From Armatimonadetes bacterium Uphvl-Ar1 (GTDB lineage: Bacteria; Armatimonadota; Fimbriimonadia; Fimbriimonadales; Fimbriimonadaceae), in the NCBI GenBank assembly GCA_002162075.1, contig CP021423.1, forward strand, positions 186,001 through 250,000: 64,000 nt of DNA, written 5' to 3'. Under the pieces are notes generated by a model that had not been told where the DNA came from, made no database searches, and was given only the letters and a program-made list of their open reading frames with translations. This document shows, piece after piece, positions 42,236 to 50,840 of the stretch (positions within the stretch are counted from its first letter, which is position 1; each line of letters starts with the position of its first letter). Made by a program: the position numbers and the translations under genes.

Positions 42236-43390
42236 TCACTTTGCGTAAGGGTTGCAGAGGGGGTCGCCGACGACGATGTCTTTCCACTTGACAACAGGGG
42301 ATGCGGCGTAAAAGCTTTCGGCGAGATTGAATCCCTGGACGTATCGGTCGAAGAGGATGTCGGGCTGGGCGAGGGCGAAGGTGTACGGCTCTGAGACGTA
42401 GCCCTTGACCCCGGTGACACCTTGGGCGATGAGTTCAACGATGAGAGATTGGCCACCGACGGTGGGTTTGAACGTACGTCCGCTGGTACTGACGAATGTT
42501 TCGCTGAGGGCTCCGGGGAGAAATTTGACTTGTTTGTAGACCTCTGGTTTGAAGGCACCGTCGTTACTTCCCCATGAAACGTAACCCATAACGGGTTCGG
42601 ATGGAGCGGTGAAGGTATCGGTCGTTTCGAGAGTTGTTGTGAAGCCTTTTCGAACAAGATTATCTGAAGATCTCTCCATCAATGATTGAAGCAGGCCGTA
42701 GCTCGTCGCTTTTCGATTTCCGGCCTGGTCAAAGAAGAATGGCCCTTTAGTTGGTGTCGCGGCCAGAGAATTGTCAATTAGTCTCTTGGCATCCTCAACG
42801 GTATATCCGATCAGCCGAGTGACGAGGTAGATGTTGTATTTCGCGCTTGTAAATCGGGTCGTAGCTCCGTAATACGGGTTAGCTGATCTCTCAATATTGT
42901 CTCTTTTTAGTTCGGTGATTGCCGGGATTTTGGAATTAATGGTTGCAAGGTGACCGTCTACTGAGTATCCGCCGTCGTGATCTAATCTTATGGGAATTCC
43001 ATCGGTGAGGACAATGTAGTTGATGGGATTCAGTGAGTTCTTTAGAGCTTCTTGGACGGGAGCTTTGATCCCGGAATTGAATTCTTGTGTAGAAATGTTT
43101 TCCGTCGTCGACACATTTATGATGATGACGTTCTCTTTTGGGATTTTACGTTTTGCACGATAGTACGCACCAATTTCTCGACTGTCAGAGCTGGCTGAAT
43201 TGATAACGAGGAGGACTTGGTTTGCTTCGGTTTCTGATATTCGTTGAGGGGCAATGACGGGCTCTGGGGTTGGGATTAAGATGCCGGGTCGGTTGACGAA
43301 AGTTAAGGGTTTTGATCCATCGGATGGGCCGCAGGCGGTGAGAAGCCCTGCTGTGCAAAGAAATGTGGCGAGGATGGTCAGGGCTTTCAT
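42236..43390 (-). CDS. TIGR03790-family lipoprotein
   Basis: A 384-residue protein with a lipoprotein signal ('FLCTAGLLTAC') and the family's start 'NQVLLVINSASSDSREIGAY' and 'YRAKRKIPKENVIIINVSTT', then 'INYIVLTDGIPIRL', 'GPFFFDQAGNRKATSYG' and 'VKWKDIVVGDPLCNPYAK'. The end resembles family members that finish near a GDPL motif. The family is of unknown function, found in exported proteins of several phyla. It is convergent with the permease, with one base between stops. Confidence 0.85.
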   Translation of the reverse strand: MKALTILATFLCTAGLLTACGPSDGSKPLTFVNRPGILIPTPEPVIAPQRISETEANQVLLVINSASSDSREIGAYYRAKRKIPKENVIIINVSTTENISTQEFNSGIKAPVQEALKNSLNPINYIVLTDGIPIRLDHDGGYSVDGHLATINSKIPAITELKRDNIERSANPYYGATTRFTSAKYNIYLVTRLIGYTVEDAKRLIDNSLAATPTKGPFFFDQAGNRKATSYGLLQSLMERSSDNLVRKGFTTTLETTDTFTAPSEPVMGYVSWGSNDGAFKPEVYKQVKFLPGALSETFVSTSGRTFKPTVGGQSLIVELIAQGVTGVKGYVSEPYTFALAQPDILFDRYVQGFNLAESFYAASPVVKWKDIVVGDPLCNPYAK

Positions 43391-43493
43391 ATTTGGTTAG
43401 ACGTATTTTGGCCTGCAAGATGAGTGCCGATTGCAAGAATTGAAGCGATTTTGAGGTTTGTGTCGTCTTGGGTTGGGAAGGACAGACGCACGG

Positions 43494-44021
43494 ATGCAGA
43501 GTTCACTATTTGATTCGGCCCCAGCTACGGGCAATTTTGTGAGGCGTGAAGCTCGTTTGAGTTCTACGTCCTGTTTTGAGACGACTTTAGGATTGATGGT
43601 TGCGGAGACTTACGGCGGTCGGTTGACTTCGTTGAAATTTGTTGCTGAGGGGCGGATCGGCATTGGCTGCGCGTTGGGGGAGCGAGTCGCGGAGCAAATG
43701 GGTGCTTATTTGGTTGGTGATCGTGAGGAGTTTGATGTGCCTTTGCGGTTGATGGGGACGCCGTTTCAGGTGCGGGTTTGGAAGGCTTTGCAGGACGTTC
43801 CCTTTGGGGCGACCGTGTGTTACTCCGACTTAGCGGAGCGTTTGGGGGTGAGAAATGGACAGCGGGCGGTGGGGATGGCGAATCGGGTGAATCCGGTGGC
43901 GGTGATTGTGCCTTGTCATCGGGTGATTCAGGCGGATGGTCAGCTGTGCGGCTATGCGGGGGGATTGTGGCGGAAGCAGCAGTTGTTGGGGTTAGAGAGT
44001 GGTCAGCGGGGGTTGTTTTGA
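43494..44021 (+). CDS. ogt: methylated-DNA--protein-cysteine methyltransferase
   Basis: From the ATG at 43494 this is a 175-residue protein with the active-site 'VIVPCHRVIQADGQLCGYAG' (acceptor Cys141), the DNA-binding 'TPFQVRVWKALQDVPFGATV' and 'CYSDLAERLGV' segments. It repairs O6-alkylguanine by irreversible transfer to its Cys. It is monocistronic; a large hairpin follows 16 bases after the stop. Confidence 0.93.
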   Translation: MQSSLFDSAPATGNFVRREARLSSTSCFETTLGLMVAETYGGRLTSLKFVAEGRIGIGCALGERVAEQMGAYLVGDREEFDVPLRLMGTPFQVRVWKALQDVPFGATVCYSDLAERLGVRNGQRAVGMANRVNPVAVIVPCHRVIQADGQLCGYAGGLWRKQQLLGLESGQRGLF

Positions 44022-44037
44022 CGGTGTTCAAACAACA

Positions 44038-44102
44038 AAAGAGAGACTAACCACATTCCTCAACAGGGACCGCAAGTCGTGAGGCATGGGTTGTCTCTCT
44101 TT
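44038..44102. other. 65-base extended hairpin between ogt and the DegT gene
   Basis: Arms AAAGAGAGAC (44038-44047) and GTCTCTCTTT (44093-44102) are perfect; inside, AACC/GGTT, CAT/ATG, CCTCA/TGAGG and GAC/GTC pair in register around the loop CGCAA, with single-base bulges. About 25 base pairs in all. It could be a terminator for ogt, a palindromic repeat or a structured small RNA; no long T-tract follows (GTCCTTCT). Confidence 0.6.
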
Positions 44103-44232
44103 GTCCTTCTACTGGAGACTTGGCGGGAAGGATGCAAAACGGGTGTTTTTTCTTCTCCGTCGATTGGGAAGACTCGATTTTGGAGGCTAGAGTTCGGTTG
44201 ATGCGGACCTGTGGCCCAGGCAAAAATTGGTG

Positions 44233-45362
44233 TTATGCCTTTGCTACTTGCTTCATGCCGACGAATGCTTTGATTTCGTTTGCGACGTTTTCTGCTTGTT
44301 CGAGGGTCATGTGCTGGTGAACGGGGATGCTGAGGCACTGCTTGCTTACAATTTCGGTGATGGGCAGGGAGCCTTCTCCATTGGCATACATCGCGTAAGG
44401 GGAGTGGAGGTGGAGCGGGACGGGATAAAAGATTGCCGAGCCGATTCCTTTTTCCTTGAGGTGTTCCATTAATCCGTCGCGCTTGTCGCTTTGGATCGTG
44501 AATTGGTGCCAAACGTGGTTGTTTCCTTCGTAGGTTCGGGGAAGAATGATATCAGCGTCTTTGAGAGCGTCGAGGTAGTAGTTGGCGATGCGATTCCGGT
44601 TTTCATGCCAGTCATCAAGGCGGGCGATTTTGCTGACAAGAACAGCGGCTTGGAGTTCGGCGAGGCGTGATGTGTAGCCGACCTCATCATAATAGTAGCG
44701 TTCGCGTCCCATCCCGTGAATGCGGAGGCTGAGGCAGCGGCGGTGGACTTCATCGTCGTTGGTGAGGATCATTCCACCATCGCCAGCGGCACCGAGGTTC
44801 TTAGTGACGTAAAAACTGATCCCGGATGCAATGCCGAAGTTCCCGGTGTAGGTTCCGTTGTGGTGACTGTAGATGTTTTGGGCGGAGTCTTCGAGGATAA
44901 GCAGGTTGTGCTTCTCGGCGATTGCTTTGATCGCGGTGACGTCGGCAAGTTGTCCGAAGAGGTGGACGGGGAGAATTGCTTTGGTTTTGGGGTGATGGCG
45001 GCTTCGATCTTGGCGGGATCAATGCACATCGTTTCCCGGTCGATGTCGACGAAAACGGGGATTGCACCGAGTTGGACTACGGTTTCGGCGGTTGCCACAA
45101 AGGTGAATGCGGTTGTGATGACCTCGTCGCCAGGGCCGATGTCACAGGCTTGCATGGCGATGCGAAGGGCATCGGTGCCGCTGTTGACGCAGATGGCGTG
45201 CTTGACACCGTGGCGATTGGCGATTGTTTCCTCAAGCTCTTTGTTGTATTTGCCGAGGACATACGCGCCGGTAGAGAGGATCTCGGCAATTGCGGGATCC
45301 AAGGTGCCCTTTACTTCTTCGTATTGGGATTTGAGGTCAATGAACGGTACGTTCACAGGCAT
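44233..45362 (-). CDS. DegT/DnrJ/EryC1/StrS-family sugar aminotransferase (one apparent frameshift)
   Basis: Frame 1 (from 45362) begins 'VPFIDLKSQYEEVKGTLDPA' and holds 'NSGTDALRIAMQACDIGPGD'; frame 2 continues 'GQLADVTAIKAIAEKHNLLI', 'LEDSAQ', the PLP lysine region 'YVTKNLGAAGDGGMILTNDD' and the end at 44233. The join is a -1 shift at 44985-44992 (TTTTGGGG); adding one G/C restores 'AAITPKTKAILPVHLFGQ'. These enzymes transaminate keto-sugars for cell-surface glycans; no other glycan gene is adjacent. A real gene with a sequence error is the likely explanation. Confidence 0.88.
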
Positions 45363-45435
45363 GATAATACTTGGTTAGATGGATCGGTTGGGGGAAGGTT
45401 TTGGATGAGTCGGGTTGATTAGGTAAAAGGGTGGG

Positions 45436-46014
45436 GTGTTGAAGTTGGATTATCCGGTGATCCTGGCGAGTGGTAGCCCTCGCCGGCGCGAGTTACTTGG
45501 GAAATTAGTGGCTGAATTTAATGTTGTGGTGGCGGATGTGGATGAGGATGCTTTGACGGTCGAAGATCCCGAGCAGACAGCCCGGATTTTGGCGCGTGAA
45601 AAAGCTTTGACGGTTTACGCCGATCATCGGGATTCGATTGTGATTGGAGGAGATACAGTTGTTGCTTTGGAAATTGACGGGGTTTTGACTCAGCTCAGTA
45701 AGCCAGTTGATGAAGCGGATGCAGTGCGGATGCTTGGGCTTTTGAGCGGTCGAACACATACGGTGATCACAGGGGTTTGTGTGAAGTGGCCGAAAGGGAT
45801 TTCGGTTTTTGCGGAGCGAAGCGAGGTGACATTTGGGGTGATGAGTAAGGGTCAAATTGCGGCTTATGTTGAATCAGGTGAGCCGATGGACAAGGCGGGG
45901 GCATATGGGTTGCAGGGGGGAGCACGGCAATATGTGACTCAGATCAAAGGGGATATGGAGAATGTTATCGGGCTTCCGGTTGATCGATTGAGAGAAGCGT
46001 TACGGGAAATCTGA
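45436..46014 (+). CDS. maf: Maf-like nucleoside triphosphate pyrophosphatase
   Basis: A GTG-started protein of 192 residues with the Maf signature 'VILASGSPRRRELLGKLV', 'KALTVYADHRDSIVIGGDTV' and 'PMDKAGAYGLQGGARQYVTQ'. Maf proteins hydrolyse non-canonical or canonical (dTTP/UTP) nucleotides, cleaning the pool and affecting septation. The last 15 bases overlap the 3' end of the convergent DUF4386 gene. Confidence 0.93.
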   Translation: MLKLDYPVILASGSPRRRELLGKLVAEFNVVVADVDEDALTVEDPEQTARILAREKALTVYADHRDSIVIGGDTVVALEIDGVLTQLSKPVDEADAVRMLGLLSGRTHTVITGVCVKWPKGISVFAERSEVTFGVMSKGQIAAYVESGEPMDKAGAYGLQGGARQYVTQIKGDMENVIGLPVDRLREALREI

Positions 46015-46707
46015 CTCGTTAATGTTGAGTTCTTTTTGGATTCGGATGAATTTGATGCCGAGTGCGATCATCCATAAATGCGAGAGTACGCCGCATATTG
46101 TGAGAACAGGGCCGAGGTCAAAACCGATGAGTTCAACTGCAGGCACGAAAAGAACGCCAGCCGTGAGATATGTCAATACAGCCCAGATTCTTCCGAATTG
46201 CTTTGATTTGCTCATGGCGTGGGCTACGGCAACAGCCCAAATTGCGGCGAAGAGTGAGACGCCGAGGTATTCGCCGATGCTTCCTGCAAGTGAATTTATT
46301 GACGCAAATACAATTGCAATCATTTCTTTGGAGCTTGAATTGGCTTGGGCGTCCATTTGGGCTAAGAGAGGCATTACGGTGAGCCAACGTATTATTCCAA
46401 TAGATCTGGCGAGGGTTGAAAGAGCGGCGGCTCCGATTGCGATTTCATTATTCTTTGGGCGAATTGCTTGGATGGTGAGAGTTGCGGTGATGAAAAAGAG
46501 AACTGAGTAGGCCAGGTAGGCGATGTATCCAATCTTGATTGACACAGCTTGGGAAATCATGCGGGGCAGTGCGATGCTGGCGGGGTCGCTGAGTGAAGCC
46601 GGCCACCCGATTGCGGAGCCCAGAACTGTGAGGGGAATGGCGATCAGAAGTGCTTGGGCGATCAGGAGCCATCCGGTCGCTTTGTAGTTTGAGGGCTTGA
46701 TTTCCAT
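46000..46707 (-). CDS. DUF4386 membrane protein
   Basis: From the ATG at 46707 this gives 235 residues with about six membrane spans ('GWLLIAQALLIAIPLTVLGS', 'IGYIAYLAYSVLFFITATLT', 'IWAVAVAHAMS', 'LTYLTAGVLFVPAVELIGF') in the DUF4386 pattern. Function unknown. An upstream ATG at 46740 would make the protein start by translating one of two palindromic operator-like sites, so the start at 46707 is preferred. The paired palindromes suggest repression by a dedicated regulator that is not adjacent. Confidence 0.8.
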   Translation of the reverse strand: MEIKPSNYKATGWLLIAQALLIAIPLTVLGSAIGWPASLSDPASIALPRMISQAVSIKIGYIAYLAYSVLFFITATLTIQAIRPKNNEIAIGAAALSTLARSIGIIRWLTVMPLLAQMDAQANSSSKEMIAIVFASINSLAGSIGEYLGVSLFAAIWAVAVAHAMSKSKQFGRIWAVLTYLTAGVLFVPAVELIGFDLGPVLTICGVLSHLWMIALGIKFIRIQKELNINESDFP

Positions 46708-46712
46708 GACAG

Positions 46713-46761
46713 TGTTGACGGTGTCAACATAGGATTCCATATGTAAGTTGACATTGTCAAC
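46713..46761. promoter_or_regulatory. two in-phase operator-like palindromes
   Basis: GTTGAC-GGT-GTCAAC (46714-46728, extended to TGTTGAC...GTCAACA) and GTTGAC-ATT-GTCAAC (46747-46761) have identical six-base arms and three-base spacers. Their centres are 33 bases apart, close to three helical turns, so both would face the same side of DNA. They lie just upstream of the preferred DUF4386 start. A dimeric repressor site pair is inferred. Confidence 0.65.
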
Positions 46762-46883
46762 AGCTAAAAGGATTTTTAGGCTTTCGGTTTATGTTGGGGG
46801 TGAATCTTTTGGAGGAAGCATTAACAGAAATAATTGACAGTGCATCAGGTTTGCGTTTAGACTATGGGATAGGTGATTAACCG

Positions 46884-48467
46884 ATGATGCTCCGAACGAT
46901 TTTAGTAGTGATGATGCTGTGGGGTGGGGTGATTGGTTGGGGGCAGTCGTTTGACGAGAATCCTTTGATCGTTGCGGCTCGGCAGTTTGGGGCCAAGGGG
47001 CTCGGAAAAGAAGTTGATTCGGGATCGGCGCTGAAATATACGCCGAATGGGAAACTCGATTTTAAGGGCAAGTATTTGAAGAAGTTCGAATCTGACAAGG
47101 AGATTCAGGATTTCTACAAACAAGTCTTCGATTCTGGGTTTGAGGAATTTCGGAAGCAATCAATTGAGCGAAAAGCGCAGAATGACGCTGCTTATGCCTA
47201 CGCGTTTTCGGTCAACCTGATGGATTCGATCATCCAAGGTGAAGAAGCTTCGGACGAAATGGTGGATCACTTAGCGGGGCAAGTGAGAGCGGCTCTAAAA
47301 TCGGTGAAAGCGACGAACGCTCAGAAACAAGAGTTTGCTGAATGGGCACTTTGTGAGTCATTCGTCGTTGTGGGGTTTGCGGCGGCACTCGGCGAGACGG
47401 AGGATTCCCTGAAGAAATTGATGGACGTTGCTGAGGCGACTTTTACAACTTTAACGGGTGCAAAGCCTGAGCGGGCTCGACGTGAATCCGGAATCCTATT
47501 GATTGCAGCCGATCCTGTTTCTTCTGCGAATACGAGCGAGGTAGTAGGTGGATTGGCACCAGGTTTTAGTTTTTCGGTTCCGAGTGGTTGGGAATCAAAA
47601 GAAGGATGGATTGTCGGTTCGATGGAGCATTACGGCAATATGGTGGGAGCGAATATTCGAATGTTGCCGGCAATGAAACCGACGAGTGACTTGGGGGCGA
47701 CGCTGCGATCGTTGTGGAAGCAATATACGCCGAAAGGGTTGGTCAACAATTTTTCTGGGATGGTTTTCCGGCGATATGTTGGAGATGGTGTTCCGGCGCA
47801 CTTTATATGTGGTCGCGGTCAGCAGGATGGGGAGACTTGGGATTCTTTGTTCTCGCTCTACATTGTTGATTGCGGCGATTATTGGCAACCGTTTGTTCTT
47901 GCTCAGACTTGGTGGGATCCGAGTGGATTTGCACCCGGCGCGAGTATGACGGCGAGCTTGAGTTATGGTGGTTCGGCGGATTTGGGCGAGGTGTTTCTTA
48001 AAACAATTCGCAACCCCAAAACCAAGGGTGCAGCATTGGTTGATGCATCGGCACTAGTGGGTGATTTTCATTTTGGCAATGGTGCAAGCATGAACTGGGT
48101 GAATGTCTATACTGGGGCAACTTCTACAACATTTTTGAGTTACGGTGGGTCGTTGAGTTTGGCGAAGAACGGAACATTTAGCTACACATATTCGAGCGCA
48201 AGTGGTGCAGTTGGAGCGACTTCATTTAGAGGAGCCAAGGGCAAGGGAACCTGGACATTGAAAGGGGATATATTGACGTGTAAATGGTCGGAATATGACC
48301 AGGGGGATGGCTATAAGGCGAAGGATTATGTTTACCGAGTTGCAGGAGTTGTCTTGTTTGAAGGAGGGGAGAAGGTTCTCGTTTTGAAGCAAGATTTAGA
48401 TAAGCCGATCAACGCAGTAACGGTGACAGATTCATCGGATTACTACACAACGCGGAAGAAAGGCTGA
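46884..48467 (+). CDS. secreted protein with DUF6683-like N-terminal and lipocalin-like C-terminal parts
   Basis: The 527-residue protein has a signal peptide (about residues 1-20, ending GWGQS). Residues about 95-180 ('NDAAYAYAFSVNLMDSIIQG', 'KQEFAEWALCESFVVVGFAA') resemble DUF6683. A middle beta domain (about 215-385) starts 'GFSFSVPSGWESKEGWIVGS', and the C-terminal part (from about 395: 'LVGDFHFGNGASMNWVNVYT', 'GTWTLKGDILTCKWSEY') looks like a small lipocalin-type barrel. No catalytic motif is evident. It overlaps the cupin gene by one base (TGATG), suggesting coupling. Confidence 0.7.
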   Translation: MMLRTILVVMMLWGGVIGWGQSFDENPLIVAARQFGAKGLGKEVDSGSALKYTPNGKLDFKGKYLKKFESDKEIQDFYKQVFDSGFEEFRKQSIERKAQNDAAYAYAFSVNLMDSIIQGEEASDEMVDHLAGQVRAALKSVKATNAQKQEFAEWALCESFVVVGFAAALGETEDSLKKLMDVAEATFTTLTGAKPERARRESGILLIAADPVSSANTSEVVGGLAPGFSFSVPSGWESKEGWIVGSMEHYGNMVGANIRMLPAMKPTSDLGATLRSLWKQYTPKGLVNNFSGMVFRRYVGDGVPAHFICGRGQQDGETWDSLFSLYIVDCGDYWQPFVLAQTWWDPSGFAPGASMTASLSYGGSADLGEVFLKTIRNPKTKGAALVDASALVGDFHFGNGASMNWVNVYTGATSTTFLSYGGSLSLAKNGTFSYTYSSASGAVGATSFRGAKGKGTWTLKGDILTCKWSEYDQGDGYKAKDYVYRVAGVVLFEGGEKVLVLKQDLDKPINAVTVTDSSDYYTTRKKG

Positions 48468-48958
48468 TGGGCTTGATTGAAGGGTGTTTGAACTCAGTTT
48501 GTCCGTGGAGTGGCAATCCGGTTGCGGCGGATAGTTTGACGGTATGGGAGGGCCGTGTTGTGGGCTTTTGTAATCCGGGGTGCCGGTCAGATTTCGATGC
48601 AGGTCAAGGAGATATTGCGAAAGCAGTTGGATTTTTTGAGAAGTGCTTGATGGAAATTGAGTGGGCAAAGACTTTCTATAAGATGACAGCATCCTTGGGT
48701 GGAGGTGTTAGGTTTAATGAGGTTTTTCGTGACCGAGGAATCTCGGTGGAGATTTATTCCCCGGATGGGGAGGACAAGCAGACTCCACACGATCGGGATG
48801 AAATTTACTTGGTGAAGTCTGGCTCAGGAGTATTTGATCGGGCGGGTGAGCGGGTGAATTTTAGGGTTGGTGATCTCATCTTCGTGCCCAAAGGAGTCGA
48901 GCATCGGTTTACAGAATTTTCCGATGATTTTGTGACTTGGGTCATTTTTTATTCATGA
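48467..48958 (+). CDS. two-Cys metal-site plus cupin protein
   Basis: The 163-residue protein starts with a small Cys-containing module ('CPWSGNPVAADSLTVWEGRV', 'VGFCNPGCRSDF') seen also in front of other domains, and continues with a cupin barrel ('DRDEIYLVKSGSGVFDRAGE', 'RVNFRVGDLIFVPKGVEHRF'). The cupin His/Glu ligands are present (H-D-R-D-E, and H in GVEHRF). It may bind a metal and a small ligand; the reaction is unknown. It is translationally coupled to the gene before it. Confidence 0.75.
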   Translation: MGLIEGCLNSVCPWSGNPVAADSLTVWEGRVVGFCNPGCRSDFDAGQGDIAKAVGFFEKCLMEIEWAKTFYKMTASLGGGVRFNEVFRDRGISVEIYSPDGEDKQTPHDRDEIYLVKSGSGVFDRAGERVNFRVGDLIFVPKGVEHRFTEFSDDFVTWVIFYS

Positions 48959-48959
48959 A

Positions 48960-50233
48960 TTATTGGATGATCACGTTTCTGGGTTCGACCTTTTCTTGAG
49001 AGACCTTGTATGCTGTGGACAGCGCATTTGAAGTAGCTTCGGCGGATTCAGGGGTTGCGGCATGGACTCGGAACAGCGGTTGATTTGTTTGAATCTGGTC
49101 GCCTATTTGGACGAGGGTTTCGATGCCGACGGAGTAATCGATGGGGTCACCTTTGGATTTTCGTCCACCGCCGAGTTCAACGACTTGGAGGCCGACGATT
49201 TCGGCGTCAATTGATTTGATCCAACCGGGTTCATTGTGGTGAAGGACTTCGTGAATGTGGGATGCGGATTGCCACTCTTCGTGATCGAAAATCTCGGATG
49301 ACCCCCTTGAGCAGTGACCCATTGGCGCATTTTCATGAGGGCGGCACCGGAATCAATTGCGAATGCGGGATCGGCGAGGATGCCGCAATTTTCGAGAGTG
49401 ATTTGGGCAAGATGGATACAGAGATCTCGGAATCGTCCGGTCTCTTGTCCTTGAAGGATTCGGATCGCTTCTTTGATTTCGAGCGCGTTTCCGGCCGTTC
49501 GACCGAGGGGTTGATCCATATCGGTGACAGCAGTGCGGATTTTGAGTCCGGCGGCGGTGCCAACTTTTGTGAGGGCATCGGCGAGGCGACGGGCTTCAGC
49601 CGGGGTTTCCATGAACGCCCCTGAACCACATTTGACGTCGAGAGTAACGTGGTCGGCTCCACCAGCGATTTTCTTACTGAGGATACTGCTGACAATGAGG
49701 GGCAGGCAGGGTACTGTCGCGGTTACGTCGCGGAGAGCGTAAAGGGTTTTATCGGCGGGGGCTAGGCTCGGGGTTTGTCCGGTGAGAGCGATACCGATGT
49801 GGTTGGCTTGGGCCTTCATTTGTTCGGGGGTGAGATCGGTTCGGAATCCGGGAATGCTGGCGAGTTTATCGATGGTGCCACCAGTTTTTCCGAGACCGGG
49901 ACCGGACATTTTGACAACCGTTAGTCCGCATGCTGCGAGGATGGGGAGGAGGACGATGGTGGTTTTGTCGCCGACACCGCCGGTGCTGTGTTTGTCGGCC
50001 CATGGGGTGGGGAGTCCGGAGAGGTCGACTCGGTCACCTGATTCGGCCATTGCTCGGGTGAGGTCGGCGGTTTCTTGATCGGTCAGCCCATTGATGTAGA
50101 CAGCCATGAGCCATGCGGCGAGTTGGTAATCCGGGATGGTTCCGGTGGCGGCTCCTTGGGCGATGAAGGCGATTTCTTCGGTGGTGAGGATTTGTTGGTC
50201 GCGCTTTTTGGTGATGATGGTGATGGGGTTCAT
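48960..50233 (-). CDS. deoA: thymidine/pyrimidine-nucleoside phosphorylase (one apparent frameshift)
   Basis: Frame 1 (from 50233) contains the family's phosphate/nucleoside sites 'DKHSTGGVGDKTTIVLLPIL' and 'KMSGPGLGKTGGTIDKLASI' and 'LDVKCGSGAFMETPAEARRL'. Frame 2 (to 48960) supplies the C-terminal domain 'VVELGGGRKSKGDPIDYSVG'. A -1 shift at 49302-49306 (G5, on the coding strand CAAGGGGGTCAT) separates them; one more G restores the reading. The enzyme splits thymidine or uridine into base and sugar phosphate. Its ATG overlaps the toxin stop, so it is translationally coupled to the TA module. Confidence 0.9.
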
Positions 50234-50544
50234 TTTGTTTCAGTCTGCATTTCGCCTGGTTCGATAACGGTAACTGTTACGGTCAAACTGTGATCATCAA
50301 CATGATAATAGACAATGTAATTCTGAATGGTGACTTTGCGATACTTGGTGGGGCGATCAAATCGGTCGTAATGAACGGGGAATTTGTACGGGAAGCTCCC
50401 AATTTCGTTTAGCTCTCGAAAAAAGCGATTCCGCCAATTTCTTGCGTTTTGAGGGTTACCTCTTCCGGCGATGTACTTGGCTTGGTCAAGGATCACTGAT
50501 TGAGCTTCTATGACGATATTGACCTTATAATCCGAGGATTTCAT
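50230..50544 (-). CDS. RelE/ParE-type toxin
   Basis: A 104-residue protein with the ParE/RelE pattern: 'VNIVIEAQSVILDQAKYIAG', 'ARNWRNRFFRELNEIGSFPY', 'RKVTIQNYIVYYHVDDHSLT'. ParE-like toxins attack gyrase, RelE-like ones cut mRNA on the ribosome; which one is not decidable. It overlaps the antitoxin gene by 20 bases and its stop overlaps the deoA start by four. Confidence 0.85.
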   Translation of the reverse strand: MKSSDYKVNIVIEAQSVILDQAKYIAGRGNPQNARNWRNRFFRELNEIGSFPYKFPVHYDRFDRPTKYRKVTIQNYIVYYHVDDHSLTVTVTVIEPGEMQTETK

Positions 50545-50803
50545 CGACCTCTTTCATGACTTGATCTAGCGTGACGACTTCTCCACGTTCGATTTGCTCA
50601 AGCCCACGCTGGAGCTTATGATCGATTGCTTCTCGACTCAGAAAAACCATTTGTTCGTAGTCGCTTGAATTAATGATGACGACTTCGGATTGTCCATTGA
50701 CGGTGAGGGCGATGGGTTCCTTTGTTTCTTTCACTTGCTGGATTAACTTCTTCGCGTTGCGAGTGAAAGTTGTGACACTATGGATGTTTGATGGGCGGAT
50801 CAT
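50525..50803 (-). CDS. Phd/YefM-type antitoxin
   Basis: A 92-residue protein with the N-terminal Phd/YefM DNA-binding fold ('SVTTFTRNAKKLIQQVKETK', 'EPIALTVNGQSEVVIINSSD') and a charged C-terminal helix ('GLEQIERGEVVTLDQVMKEV') that would neutralise the toxin. It lies 37 bases after mtnA and starts the TA pair within a nucleoside-salvage gene run. Confidence 0.88.
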   Translation of the reverse strand: MIRPSNIHSVTTFTRNAKKLIQQVKETKEPIALTVNGQSEVVIINSSDYEQMVFLSREAIDHKLQRGLEQIERGEVVTLDQVMKEVDEILGL

Positions 50804-50840
50804 GTTATTCTATGACGAATTCGACGTGTAATTAGTTGCA

